This document shows positions 54,401-62,614 of a stretch of 64,000 nt of DNA, piece by piece. Numbering within the stretch: the first letter of the stretch is position 1; each line of letters starts with the position of its first letter. Position numbers and translations under genes: made by a program. The notes under the pieces are model-generated. The model saw nothing but the letters and a program-made list of their open reading frames with translations. It ran no database searches and was not told where the DNA came from. Source of the DNA: CAZUHB01 sp964620445 (lineage in GTDB: Bacteria > Planctomycetota > B15-G4 > CAYZWU01); contig CAZUHB010000012.1 of assembly GCA_964620445.1 (NCBI GenBank), positions 54,667 through 118,666 on the forward strand, given 5' to 3'.

Positions 54401-56041
54401 CATGAATTGAAGGGACATTCGAAGAGGGTCACCGCGGCCTCCTTCAGCCCCGATGACCGGAGCGTCGTGACCACATCGGCCGACAAGACATCGCGGATCT
54501 GGTCCGTGGAAACGGGGAAGTCTTTGCAGATTCTCGAGCAGCACCGCCTGGACGTGGCGTCAGCCGACTTTTCTCCCGGGGGCGACTTCGTCCTGACCGG
54601 ATCCAAGGATGGAACGGCGTGCGTCTGGTATGCCGAAAACGGAGAAAAGCGTATCGTTCTGGAGGGCCATCGCAGGGGGATCAGGGGTTGCGCTTTCAGC
54701 CCGAACGGGCGGTATGCGGCCACGTACGCGGCGGTGGTGATGCCGGAAAAGGACCTCGAGTCGTGCTGTTTCCTGTGGGATCCGGCAACGGGCAAAAAGC
54801 GGGCGCTCGATGTCCCGGAGAACGCGATACGATCGATGGCGTTCAGCCCGGACAGCAGGACGGTGGCCGCGGGAACCGACTCCGGCCTGCTCCTGCTGTG
54901 GGACACGAGCACGGGACGCCGTCTCGCCAGGAGCCATCATCACGAGGGAGCCGTCCTTTCGATCGCGTTCAGTCGTGATGGGAGTCTATTATTGACCCTC
55001 TCCGAAGACAAATCATTGCGTGTCTGGAATCCTGTGACCCTCGAGAACTCCGTCCACTGGGGGGATTTCGTTTGCGCCGCCTTCGGCGACGACGACACCC
55101 GCGTTCTGGCGGTTTCGAGGGAGAACAAGATCTTCGTCTACAACGCTGTTTGCGGGGGATGCAGCGCGGTGCTGAACAGCGGCGACGACTTTCTGAAAAC
55201 CTATTATCCCGCCCTCGGCAAAAGTATGAAAAACAGGAACATCCAACGATTCATCGGCGAGAGCAAGGACGGATCCAAGATGGGTCTGGTCAAGAAGGAC
55301 AGCGATAACATTTGTATGATCTACGACTGCGGAGCCAGATTTCACATGGCCACTCTGAGGGGACATTTCTCCAGAATAAACTCGATACGCTTCAGCCGCG
55401 ACTCCCTTCAGGTTGTCACTGCATCCAACGACAACACGGCTCGGTTATGGAACTGGAAAGGGGAGAGTCTCCTGCGAATACTCGTTGGCCATCGCGAGGC
55501 GGTCCGGTTCGCCGACTTCAGCCCCGACGGAACGATGGTGGTGACGGCCTCGGACGACTACACGGCGCGGCTGTGGAATGTGAGCGACGGCGAAACGATC
55601 GGCACACTCGACGGTCACGACGGCACGGTGCGGCACGCGACGTTCTGCCCCGAGGGCCGGTACGTCTTGACCGCGTCGGACGACGGCACGGCCAGATTAT
55701 GGGACGCACGCTCCTGTGAGCCGCAGATCACCTTGAGCGGCCATGGAGGAAAGGTGGTTCACGGGGCGTTCAGCCGGGACGGCAGCCGCATCGTCACCTC
55801 GTCGGACGACGGAACGGCACGGATCTGGGCCTGGCCCGGGGGCATCGAGCTCGCGACCCTGGTCGGCGGCGACGGTCCTGTCGATTTCGCGTCCTTCACC
55901 AGTGACGGGATGAAGATCATCACCCGATCGTTCAACGGCATGATCAGAACGTGGCCTGCCGATCCTCTCCTTGCGGCGAGGAGAATGGCAACCCGTGAAC
56001 TCAGTGAGGACGAAAAGATACTCTTCGATCTCGTTCCCTAG
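51461..56041 (+). CDS. Membrane Ser/Thr protein kinase with very long WD40 array
   Basis: A 1526-residue protein. The kinase domain (about 91-405) is complete: GRGGQGVVYEAE glycine loop (100-111), Lys122 (VALKVL), catalytic loop HRDVKPSN (260-267), DFG (280-282) and the APE-equivalent SPEQA. It carries an insertion (about 188-232) rich in Ser, Thr, His and Asp between the N- and C-lobes. A membrane helix (427-447) and a coiled coil (450-520) follow, then roughly twenty WD40-type repeats (about 545-1510) with FSPDGxxVVTxSxDxTARLW cores. The kinase lies inside and the propeller array outside. The architecture is typical of Planctomycetota. A partner gene starts 22 bp downstream. Confidence 0.95.
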   Translation: MATENNKNESSPDPDGKDRLNTPEELFRKFLSRNESNDPVTEEEFLSRYPDLENELRRLFENFRSGAQDEIDLAPAGETGRSGKDDVRILGDFRIIREIGRGGQGVVYEAEQISLRRTVALKVLPAHLTLQMEAIRRFDREATTTARLRHPGIVEIYAVGEADGNHFFAMEFVEGTPLDKVIGHIRTEDRQEISGIHVGATVSTSAHRKTLEDSASHDDEDHPTPTPSKAWNRTYIETACRILSQVADALEHAHRAGVIHRDVKPSNILVHDDMTAVLTDFGLARTEGFPSITFTGDFAGTPYYVSPEQAMARRVKVDHRTDIYSLGVTLYELLTFRRPFEGKSSQEVLGKIIAKEPPLLRKVNPLIPRDLETICLTAMEKDPDRRYQSAGELGADLERFLDFRPVKARPVGLATRTLRMIRRNPLQATAIVLGLLVVVVWPLAFGLQQQALRKAVQAEQKKTEESNRRVKESNQNLTRAHEELKIVNADLNRELQKARIRLLISKSEEYRSKDREISLLLALEAAEKSPGLETTNLVLEALTKPRKMILKHQVPGQVVHSQFSPDCDSVLTVQKSGLSSVWNVLNGAHRFDLTVGREEFEELIVRYGCGGTMLVALWRPSGASSVIVDRFDAETGRAVSSIRIPHGTRHSVAREITERDCARLVSIPGSNEIAVWDAASGKMIKTWTSDFNGLRSALLSPNGLSVAAETQGGVLFLFDVETGKEIVSFKGRTDTRNRALFSPDSQRIAATTRNNALCVYDARTGAVVKRLKGYETGLSALVYSPMGSWLATVDPEDALRLWNTLTWKEIPLPDTLPSRISGVDFSPDEGTMLLRLPGQNGMILWDIASRRIAKNLLGHTGEVTSALFSRDARYAVSASKDGTARLWFVDRWKTGSVTLEDAPAGSVQAEFSPDRERLVTVSDRLNARLWDAATGRLIASLNHLNERVNLIEFSDRTDYLLTATEKNSVRIWDGRTGGLIHELKGHSKRVTAASFSPDDRSVVTTSADKTSRIWSVETGKSLQILEQHRLDVASADFSPGGDFVLTGSKDGTACVWYAENGEKRIVLEGHRRGIRGCAFSPNGRYAATYAAVVMPEKDLESCCFLWDPATGKKRALDVPENAIRSMAFSPDSRTVAAGTDSGLLLLWDTSTGRRLARSHHHEGAVLSIAFSRDGSLLLTLSEDKSLRVWNPVTLENSVHWGDFVCAAFGDDDTRVLAVSRENKIFVYNAVCGGCSAVLNSGDDFLKTYYPALGKSMKNRNIQRFIGESKDGSKMGLVKKDSDNICMIYDCGARFHMATLRGHFSRINSIRFSRDSLQVVTASNDNTARLWNWKGESLLRILVGHREAVRFADFSPDGTMVVTASDDYTARLWNVSDGETIGTLDGHDGTVRHATFCPEGRYVLTASDDGTARLWDARSCEPQITLSGHGGKVVHGAFSRDGSRIVTSSDDGTARIWAWPGGIELATLVGGDGPVDFASFTSDGMKIITRSFNGMIRTWPADPLLAARRMATRELSEDEKILFDLVP

Positions 56042-56063
56042 GCGGAACAAAGGAGCACTGACC

Positions 56064-58127
56064 ATGGTGTTTAGAGCATTTCTTCTGATGTGTGTTTCGG
56101 TGAGTCTTGCGGCCGGAGCTCTTGCTCAAGAGGACAGAACGGTGTGCCACTACGATCTGTCGTACCTGCTCGACAACCAGCAAGGGAGCGACGATGGTTA
56201 TCTGTCGATGATTCCGATCAACGATCGGGTCAAGGATATCTATCGAGGCGAAGACCTGGGACCGTTGATCGAGGGTGACGGCCTGGTGATGCTGATTCAG
56301 GAATCTGTCTGCCGCGAAACCTGGGAGAACGAGGAGAATTCGCTCCACTTTCAAAATGCGGACCGGAAGATCCTCATCGTCAAAGCCCCTCAACAGGTCC
56401 AGGAACGGATCGCCACGTTCATCGACCTGCTCGGGTCCGCTTTCATCTGCACGAAGCGGCTCGACATCAGGGTAATGACGGGCGAAGCCCTGCCGAAGGG
56501 AAAAACACTTCTCGATCGGGACGAGGCGGATCGGATCGTCGATGCTCTGGTGAAAGAAGAAAAAATCCAGATCAAGCGTTCCGCGTCGACCAGCCTGTCC
56601 GATCTGGGCGTGATGAGGATCGAATCGGTGGACGAGGAGACCTTTCTGGGCGACTGGCACCCCGAAGTCGCGAAGGCTTCCGTCATTTCGGAGCCTGAAT
56701 CGTCGGTCCACGAATTCGGCCTCAAATCGCTCGTGAGAGCGTACCACGCCGCGGGCGGCGACACGTGCCTCGACATCATGATCCGCTATACCGAAACCGT
56801 CGCCCCTCACTCGATCAGGATCCTGAACGGTCTCTCGAAGGTAGGGGGAAGCGATCCGGAACCCGAAATTATTGTAGATCCTCCAAACCCCCCGCCCTTC
56901 AGGGTGCGGCCCACGCCCCCGCCGGCGCGAAGACCGATCACGCCTTCATCGCCCCCGGTGGTCCCGCGGATTCAAAAATCGATCGCGACTTACACCGATG
57001 GTGGTCAGGAGGAGACTCAACCGGGCGACGGACCATCGGCCGGCGATGAGCCGGAAGAGGGCCGACCGGCCGAGAATAAAGTGGAGAGGCAACAAGGGAC
57101 CCTGACCTCCTTCGAGAAGTCGTCCGGCTTTACGGAGAATCCGGAAATCGGTTTTACCAGCTTTGCCGGATCATTGGTGATCCCGGAAGGCAAGGTTCTC
57201 TGGATTCCATCGATCCTGAAATCGAAGAGCGGCAAGACCCGCTGTCTCTTCGAGCTGCGTGTGACCGGCCAGGCGGAGCCGTTGGCGACGACCTTGAGCC
57301 TGGAAGAATTGTATCACAGTCCCGATTACTCATACCCCGATGGCCGGAACGCCGGGGACGACTCCTATTGCGTCGAGGTGATCCCCTCCGGTTTCGCGAC
57401 CGGCCGGGGTGTGAACGCTCCGGATATCGCCCCATCCCTTTTCGAGCGCGATGGAGTTTGGGAGGAAGAGGAATCCTATTGCGGATCTTCTTTTCGGCCG
57501 ATCAGCGAGCACGAAATGACTGAAGGTGATGAAGCCACTTTCCTCTTTCCGGGGCACGATTGCGACGAGGAGGGAATCAGCCAGCTCTTTCTCTATTTTC
57601 ATCATCTCTGGCTGGTTCCCCAAAAGATACTCGATCAAAGCCGTCCGAGAATCGAGCTGCTCAACTCGCCCGGCGAGGCGCTGGAAGTCAGCGGCAAGAT
57701 ATACGGAAAAGGAAGACGGCTACTGGGTGAGTTCCGGATCCCGCTGCTCACTGGCAAATCAGCGACCCTCTGGGCCGGCGTCGAGGGATCTCAGTTACCC
57801 CACTGGGATGTCGATGTTGCAGATCAATCCGCTGTCGGGAATCCCGCGATCGTCCCCCTGTTCGACTGCTACGCGCTCCGGTTCAGGGCGAAACAGGTCA
57901 TGGGCACCAGATACAGGCTGGACATTCGCGGGAAAATCAATCTGCTCGATGGAGAAAAGGTCGCTCAAGGGACGGGCATACCCTACACTCCCTTTGTCGA
58001 GAAGAACAGATGGCAGACCCTCTACCTCGATGACAACCGGATATTCGACATCGGCGCGAAGAGCGTCCGATTGTTCTTCGGTGGACACAGCAACCTCTCG
58101 ATCGAGCTCGAGATCGCACGGCTCTGA
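56064..58127 (+). CDS. Secreted protein of unknown function downstream of the WD40 kinase
   Basis: A 687-residue protein with a signal peptide (1-19, FLLMCVSVSLAAGALA). The N-terminal half contains CHYDLSYLLDNQQGS and a NADRKILIVKAPQQVQERIATFIDLLG module resembling the short N-domain repeats of secretins. A Pro-rich linker spans about 275-325 (PPPFRVRPTPPPARRP), and beyond 360 lie beta-rich domains. It carries no catalytic motif I recognise. AAAGGAGCACTGACC precedes ATG 56064; an in-frame ATG at 55971 lies inside the kinase gene. Coupling to the kinase suggests an envelope role in the same signalling or secretion path, by inference. Confidence 0.75.
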   Translation: MVFRAFLLMCVSVSLAAGALAQEDRTVCHYDLSYLLDNQQGSDDGYLSMIPINDRVKDIYRGEDLGPLIEGDGLVMLIQESVCRETWENEENSLHFQNADRKILIVKAPQQVQERIATFIDLLGSAFICTKRLDIRVMTGEALPKGKTLLDRDEADRIVDALVKEEKIQIKRSASTSLSDLGVMRIESVDEETFLGDWHPEVAKASVISEPESSVHEFGLKSLVRAYHAAGGDTCLDIMIRYTETVAPHSIRILNGLSKVGGSDPEPEIIVDPPNPPPFRVRPTPPPARRPITPSSPPVVPRIQKSIATYTDGGQEETQPGDGPSAGDEPEEGRPAENKVERQQGTLTSFEKSSGFTENPEIGFTSFAGSLVIPEGKVLWIPSILKSKSGKTRCLFELRVTGQAEPLATTLSLEELYHSPDYSYPDGRNAGDDSYCVEVIPSGFATGRGVNAPDIAPSLFERDGVWEEEESYCGSSFRPISEHEMTEGDEATFLFPGHDCDEEGISQLFLYFHHLWLVPQKILDQSRPRIELLNSPGEALEVSGKIYGKGRRLLGEFRIPLLTGKSATLWAGVEGSQLPHWDVDVADQSAVGNPAIVPLFDCYALRFRAKQVMGTRYRLDIRGKINLLDGEKVAQGTGIPYTPFVEKNRWQTLYLDDNRIFDIGAKSVRLFFGGHSNLSIELEIARL

Positions 58128-58159
58128 GATCTCATCGACGGTGCGGCCGAATGGCGCGA

Positions 58160-58840
58160 TCAGAGTTCTCCGATATCCTCGGTGCCCGTGCCGATCAGAT
58201 CGTTGCCGGGCTTCCAGTTCGCCGGAGCCGCCTTGCGGGGATTCCGCCTGACCGCCTGGAGAGCCGCGAACTGCCGCAAGATCTCGTCCACGTTCCGGCC
58301 GAGCGGAGCCGTGACCACCTCGACGGCAAGGATCTTCCCCTCGGGATCGATGAGGAAATGAGCCCGGTGGTCCAGGCCTGTTTCTTTCTGCCAGACGCCA
58401 TAGATCCGCGATACGGCGCCGCTGGGATCGGCGCACAGTGGGAAGCGCACACCGGCGAGACAGGGCGATTTCTTCTTCCACATGAAATGGGTGAACTCGG
58501 TATCGGTGCTCACCGCCAGCACCGCGATGTTCGCCGATTCGAAATCATCAAATCGTTCTGCAACTGCAGAGAGTTCGGTCGGTCACACGAAGGTGAATGC
58601 TGCCGGGATGAAAGTCAGGTAAACCCATTTGCCCCGAAAATCGGAGAGCTTGATCTTCTTGATCTCCTCTCCGACCACGGCCGCGGTTTCGAAATCCATG
58701 GCATCTTCCCCCGGGAGCGGAACGGGATTGACAGCGAGCACACCTTCCTGTCCCTCGGCGCGCCGCGGATAGACGAACACCGTTGTCAGGAGAAATAAAC
58801 AGACGACGGCGGCGGTCAGAATGAATTTTCTTCCGAGCAT
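58160..58840 (-). CDS. Membrane-anchored peroxiredoxin with selenocysteine at the peroxidatic site
   Basis: A 226-residue AhpC/Prx1-type protein if TGA 58583-58585 is read as Sec86. The context is AAFTFVUPTEL, where the family has FTFVCPTEL with the peroxidatic cysteine at exactly this place. The frame continues through VSTDTEFTHFMW, DHRAHFLIDPEG and the C-terminal APANWKPG. In typical 2-Cys enzymes that last motif is VCPANWKPG; here the resolving cysteine is Ala205. Cys127 and Cys136 are possible substitutes. The N-terminal helix (about 5-24) is a membrane anchor or signal. A hairpin starts 12 nt after the UGA. Peroxide detoxification outside the cytoplasm is the likely role. Confidence 0.95.
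58557..58570 (-). promoter_or_regulatory. SECIS hairpin of the peroxiredoxin
   Basis: On the minus strand UCUGC-AGUU-GCAGA forms a perfect 5-bp stem with an AGUU loop, 12 nt after the UGA. Stem length, spacing and the loop GU match the thioredoxin-like gene's hairpin. Confidence 0.85.
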
Positions 58841-59169
58841 ATTTCCAATCCCAATCAAGAGGAAAAGAGAGAACCGACCGGTCGACCATCCACCGGGCGG
58901 TCGGGAATCAGTGTACCAAATACGCCCGCCGGAAGGAGGGGCGGATCGTTCGCATTCTCGAAGGAACGGGGATGCCCATTCGGACTCTTCGGTCGGTACC
59001 GAAAGCGCGTGAAAAATCCCCCCCCCGCTGAACGGCACCCGCGGCCGCAGGCCGCGACCCCGGTTTCGCCTCCCGAGATTAATGCTTGCGCGCCTCCGAT
59101 CATGGCGGTAGATTGCCAGCCTCATGGCCGCCGGGTCGATCTCGAATCACGGTATCTCAGGAAGCGAAC
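58841..59169 (+). other. Divergent intergenic region with palindrome
   Basis: A 329-bp spacer between the peroxiredoxin and methyltransferase genes. It holds two promoters and a palindromic element at 59040-59056. A run of eight C at 59021-59028 is visible. No RNA gene was seen. Confidence 0.5.
59040..59056. repeat. Interspersed palindrome, copy 2
   Basis: CGCGGCC-GCA-GGCCGCG, a 7-bp perfect stem whose central 15 bases equal the element at 47590-47604. Both copies are intergenic, as expected for a small REP-like element. Confidence 0.7.
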
Positions 59170-60075
59170 ATGTTTTTCCGCAAACGGCCCTCCACCTACG
59201 ACGAACAGCTTCGCGACGAATGCTGCCACTGGGAGGAACGGCAGACCGACGCGCGTCTCCACGACGTCATCCGCCAGGAGCAGCAGGCCTCCAACGCCCT
59301 CGGTTACAATACCGGCCACCTCTCCCTCAACCGGTTCAAGGAAGAAAATCAGCTCGCCTTCGAGCGCGGCCTGTCCCTCGGCTGCGGCGAGGGGAGAGCG
59401 GAGCGGCACCTCATCCAGACCGGCGTCTGCGCGCGCTTCGAGGGTGTCGACATTGCCGAGGAATCCCTTGCGCGTGCCGAGCAGATCGCCCGCGACGATG
59501 GGCTGGACATCACCTACGAACGGCAAGATCTGAACCGCTGCCGCCTTCAGGCGGGACGGTATGACCTCGTCGTGGCCCAGAACGTCCTGCACCACGTGAC
59601 CGAACTCGAACACCTCGCCGGCGAGATCCGGCGATCCCTCCTTCCCGACGGCATTCTGTGGATCTACGACTACATCGGGGAGGCGCGGATGCAGTACTCC
59701 GATGACAGGATACGGATCGCCAACGACATCCTCCAGATGTTGCCCGAGGACCTCCGGCGGAACAGGCTTCGCAAATCGCAAAAACCGCTCAAAGCGATCC
59801 GCCGGCCGAAGCTGGAAAAACTCTCGCCCTTCGAGGCGATCAGGTCGGACGAGATCGTACCGGTCTTTTCGGAACACTTCGAGATCATCGCCAAACACGA
59901 GTTCAACGCGATTCTTCAGCTCCTCTTCCGGATGGGCCTGAGACAGAACTACCTTCAGACCGAAAACGGAAAAACGATCTTCGATCTGATCCGGTATACC
60001 GACGATCTTCTCATCTCCAGGGCCGTGCTGGAACCCTTGACAGGCCAGTACATCATGAGGCCGAAGGCGGATTAG
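59170..60075 (+). CDS. SAM-dependent methyltransferase
   Basis: A 301-residue class I methyltransferase. Motif I is LSLGCGEGRAERHL (about 68-81), followed by the acidic end of strand 2 (FEGVDIAEESLARAE), motif IV-like YDLVVAQNVLHHVTELEHLAG and motif VI-like SLLPDGILWIYDYIGE. The N-terminal 60 residues and the C-terminal 90 are outside the core. The SAM-binding site is complete. The substrate is unknown; sugar or small-molecule methyltransferases share this layout. The start at 59170 follows AGGAAG; an in-frame ATG at 59086 precedes it without a site. Confidence 0.88.
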   Translation: MFFRKRPSTYDEQLRDECCHWEERQTDARLHDVIRQEQQASNALGYNTGHLSLNRFKEENQLAFERGLSLGCGEGRAERHLIQTGVCARFEGVDIAEESLARAEQIARDDGLDITYERQDLNRCRLQAGRYDLVVAQNVLHHVTELEHLAGEIRRSLLPDGILWIYDYIGEARMQYSDDRIRIANDILQMLPEDLRRNRLRKSQKPLKAIRRPKLEKLSPFEAIRSDEIVPVFSEHFEIIAKHEFNAILQLLFRMGLRQNYLQTENGKTIFDLIRYTDDLLISRAVLEPLTGQYIMRPKAD

Positions 60076-60100
60076 GAGCCGGTCTTTTCGAAACCGGCTC
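60076..60100. terminator. Hairpin between convergent genes
   Basis: GAGCCGGT and ACCGGCTC form an 8-bp stem around CTTTTCGAA, immediately after the methyltransferase stop and 13 bp from the end of the convergent gene. It lacks a U tract, so termination is likely but unproven. Confidence 0.6.
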
Positions 60101-60113
60101 GATATCGTACCCG

Positions 60114-61784
60114 CTAGTGAAGCCACCTCGTGCCGATCTCTTTCAGCACACATTCATAGGCGGCTTTCCGCACGGCTTTCGAGACCTGCTCGTTGAAGGA
60201 GTGATAGCTGGCGGCCAGGAAATCGGAGTAGTAACTGCCGGACTCCGACCTGTAGTCGAGGTAAGGTGAGAATTCCCTCTCGAAGTCGGCCGCGGCCTCC
60301 CCGCCTCCCCCATCCTTGATCCTGGCGATGATCGCGTCCATCATCGCCGTCTCGTTCTTGCGAACATGAATGGTGAACTGGACGGGCAGGGAAACATCCT
60401 CGGGAAACCGGTTTTCCCCCTTGTCGATCAGTTCCTCGTGGAGCAGATCGGCCAGCTTCTCGAAGTCCTTGCCCACGTAGGCCCACGCGATGAGCGCGTG
60501 CTTTCTCGGCATGTCGAGATCCTGGTCAGCGGCGCCTGTTTCCCGGAGCGGCCTCTTGCCTCCCTGGTAGTCGAAGGCGGACAGGTACCTGGGATAGCTC
60601 GTGCTCGGAACGAGTATCGCCCTCACGAAGAGGTCGACGAGGCACCTGTACCGCGACAGGTAGGTGTTGTCGGCCCTGAATCTGCTCAGGGACTCCCTCG
60701 CTTCCTCCGTGGTTCTGATGTAGCTTCCGATGCTGATGTTCTTTCCCAGATAGCGCCGTGCGTGCGCCTGGTACATCCAGTCGGAGATGAAAGGGAGATC
60801 GCCGCTCGCCGCGAGTCCCGAGCTCAGGGGGAAGAGGTAGGCGAAGCTTCCCCTCTCGGCGACAAGAGCGTTTATGGGCTGCACGAAGGCCTCCGTCTTC
60901 TTCGTGTAGGGGTTCTTGAAATAGAATCCATTCCACTTCGACTCGAGAAAGGCCAACACCTCGTCCATCCGGGCAAGATCGCCGCTCTCGGTGCGCCGCC
61001 TGTCGACGAGCCTCCCGTGAATTTCGTGAGTCATCTGGGGAAGGGCATATAGAACGGCTTCCGGCAGAATCCCGTCGAGATAGAGCCGGACGCTTTCCCA
61101 TGGCGGCAGCTCCTTTGCCATGGCGTTCTTCCGGTTCGATTTCGTCCGTCCCGCGAAGGCGAGAGATTTTTTTTGCACCACGCAGAACTGCCAGCTCGTG
61201 ATCTCGCGCGTTCCGTAGAGGTATCTGTTGATCAGAAGCTCGGGAAATCCGGGCAGCGGCGCGGGCATTTCGCCAAGGTCGATGAAGCCCCGCTTGTGCC
61301 TCGGTATGGGTCTGTCCGATCCTCCCTGCAGACCGATGATCAGCTCGAGATCGGAGCTCCACGGAAAGATGTCGAGGAGCTTCTGCGCCTCATCGGCGGC
61401 GGCCGCATTCTGCGAGCCGGTGATCGCCGATCGACTCAAACCCTGAACGAACAGAACGTATGGATGCTCGCTCAGGGGCTTCTCCGTCCCCTCTCCTTCG
61501 CCGCTCCGCCAGTAGGTCTTCTCGAGAGCCTTTTTTACATGTTTCTCGATCTTGCCCTCGAGAGATTTGAGTTTCTTGATGTTGCCCTTGTATTTCCTCT
61601 GGATCTGAAGAATGACCTCGCCTGTCGGCACGGTGGCGGCGACCTTCTCCACATCGACCTTGTCCGCCCTGGAATGGCTCCACGCGATCGGCGCTGTCGC
61701 GTTCAGAAGAATCAGGAGGAGCGCGCAGGGGAAATATCTCCGAACCCTTCCCATCGTGTTTTTTTCGGGCCCTGATCTGGCCAT
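60114..61784 (-). CDS. Secreted protein of unknown function
   Basis: A 556-residue protein with a signal sequence (about 12-36, ending IAWSHS) behind GGGAGGATTCAAA. The mature part is mainly helical, with few cysteines and many charged residues; conserved-looking blocks are IFPWSSDLELIIGLQGG, TSWQFCVVQKK and RKHALIAWAYVGKDF. No catalytic motif or known domain was recognised. It is monocistronic or first in a short unit. Export to the periplasm is likely. Confidence 0.7.
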   Translation of the reverse strand: MARSGPEKNTMGRVRRYFPCALLLILLNATAPIAWSHSRADKVDVEKVAATVPTGEVILQIQRKYKGNIKKLKSLEGKIEKHVKKALEKTYWRSGEGEGTEKPLSEHPYVLFVQGLSRSAITGSQNAAAADEAQKLLDIFPWSSDLELIIGLQGGSDRPIPRHKRGFIDLGEMPAPLPGFPELLINRYLYGTREITSWQFCVVQKKSLAFAGRTKSNRKNAMAKELPPWESVRLYLDGILPEAVLYALPQMTHEIHGRLVDRRRTESGDLARMDEVLAFLESKWNGFYFKNPYTKKTEAFVQPINALVAERGSFAYLFPLSSGLAASGDLPFISDWMYQAHARRYLGKNISIGSYIRTTEEARESLSRFRADNTYLSRYRCLVDLFVRAILVPSTSYPRYLSAFDYQGGKRPLRETGAADQDLDMPRKHALIAWAYVGKDFEKLADLLHEELIDKGENRFPEDVSLPVQFTIHVRKNETAMMDAIIARIKDGGGGEAAADFEREFSPYLDYRSESGSYYSDFLAASYHSFNEQVSKAVRKAAYECVLKEIGTRWLH

Positions 61785-62014
61785 TTTGAATCCTCCCTGG
61801 CGGCAGATGACAAGGGAATGCCACCGCGATTTTTGAGATCCCTGCGGGGATCGAAATCCAATCGTGACTGGTCAATATCGATAGCTCAGAATCGAACGCA
61901 CTCCCTGCAAGATTTGTTTTTCCCTGCGACTTGACTCGGACAAATCCTACCAGGCTGCTCGCGGTGATGTCAATCGTCATGCCTGGCGGATGAACGGACC
62001 GCGCACTCCGGTTC

Positions 62015-62614
62015 CTACCTGGACAGCGCTTGCCGCAGATCGTCGGCAACGAGCCTTTCGCGACTCTTCTTCATCGCCTGGTCGATGGCGAACTGCAGGT
62101 AGTCCTGCATGTTGCCGCCCATGCTCATACTGCTGCCGAGCGGGCCTCTGGAGAATCCCTCGGCGGTCACGTTCCAGAGTTCTCGACCGTCGGGCGACGT
62201 GATCGTCCAGTCGAAGAGCAGGATCATCTCCACGGACGAACTGGGGAGTCCCACGTCGGCCCTCAGTTGCGAGATGGAGGGAGTGATCAACACCTGGTCC
62301 GCCATGCAAGCGGGCGGTTCAGCTCCGTCGCTCACCTCGTAGCGCACGCCGAGGCTTTCCGCGAGCTTCGTGGTCGAGGCCCTGAGTGCCGGCCCGATGG
62401 GATGTTGCCACCACTGGCTGGAGCCCAGGTCGAGGGCGTAACCAAAACCCAGGTACTCCGGAGTGAGGTGCAGCACGAACGATTTCGGAAACTGCCCTTG
62501 CGGAGGGAAGCCGGTTGTCGGTTCCAGCGGACCCGGATTGAGGCAACTCATCGAACAGAGCGCCAGCGCGCAGCAGGCGAGTAGCGCTGCAAGGTAGTGT
62601 CTCATCGTTGTCAT
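62015..62614 (-). CDS. Lipoprotein of unknown function
   Basis: A 199-residue lipoprotein. The signal is MRHYLAALLACCALALCSMSC, with the likely lipidated Cys in CSMSC (about residue 23). The mature domain (about 40-175) alternates strands and helices (SVEMILLFDWTITSPDGREL, ATTKLAESLGVRYEV), a pattern also seen in small outer-membrane assembly lipoproteins, but I cannot name the family. The ATG at 62614 overlaps the ankyrin gene stop by 4 bp (ATGA) and has AAAGGAG upstream, so translation is coupled. Confidence 0.75.
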   Translation of the reverse strand: MTTMRHYLAALLACCALALCSMSCLNPGPLEPTTGFPPQGQFPKSFVLHLTPEYLGFGYALDLGSSQWWQHPIGPALRASTTKLAESLGVRYEVSDGAEPPACMADQVLITPSISQLRADVGLPSSSVEMILLFDWTITSPDGRELWNVTAEGFSRGPLGSSMSMGGNMQDYLQFAIDQAMKKSRERLVADDLRQALSR

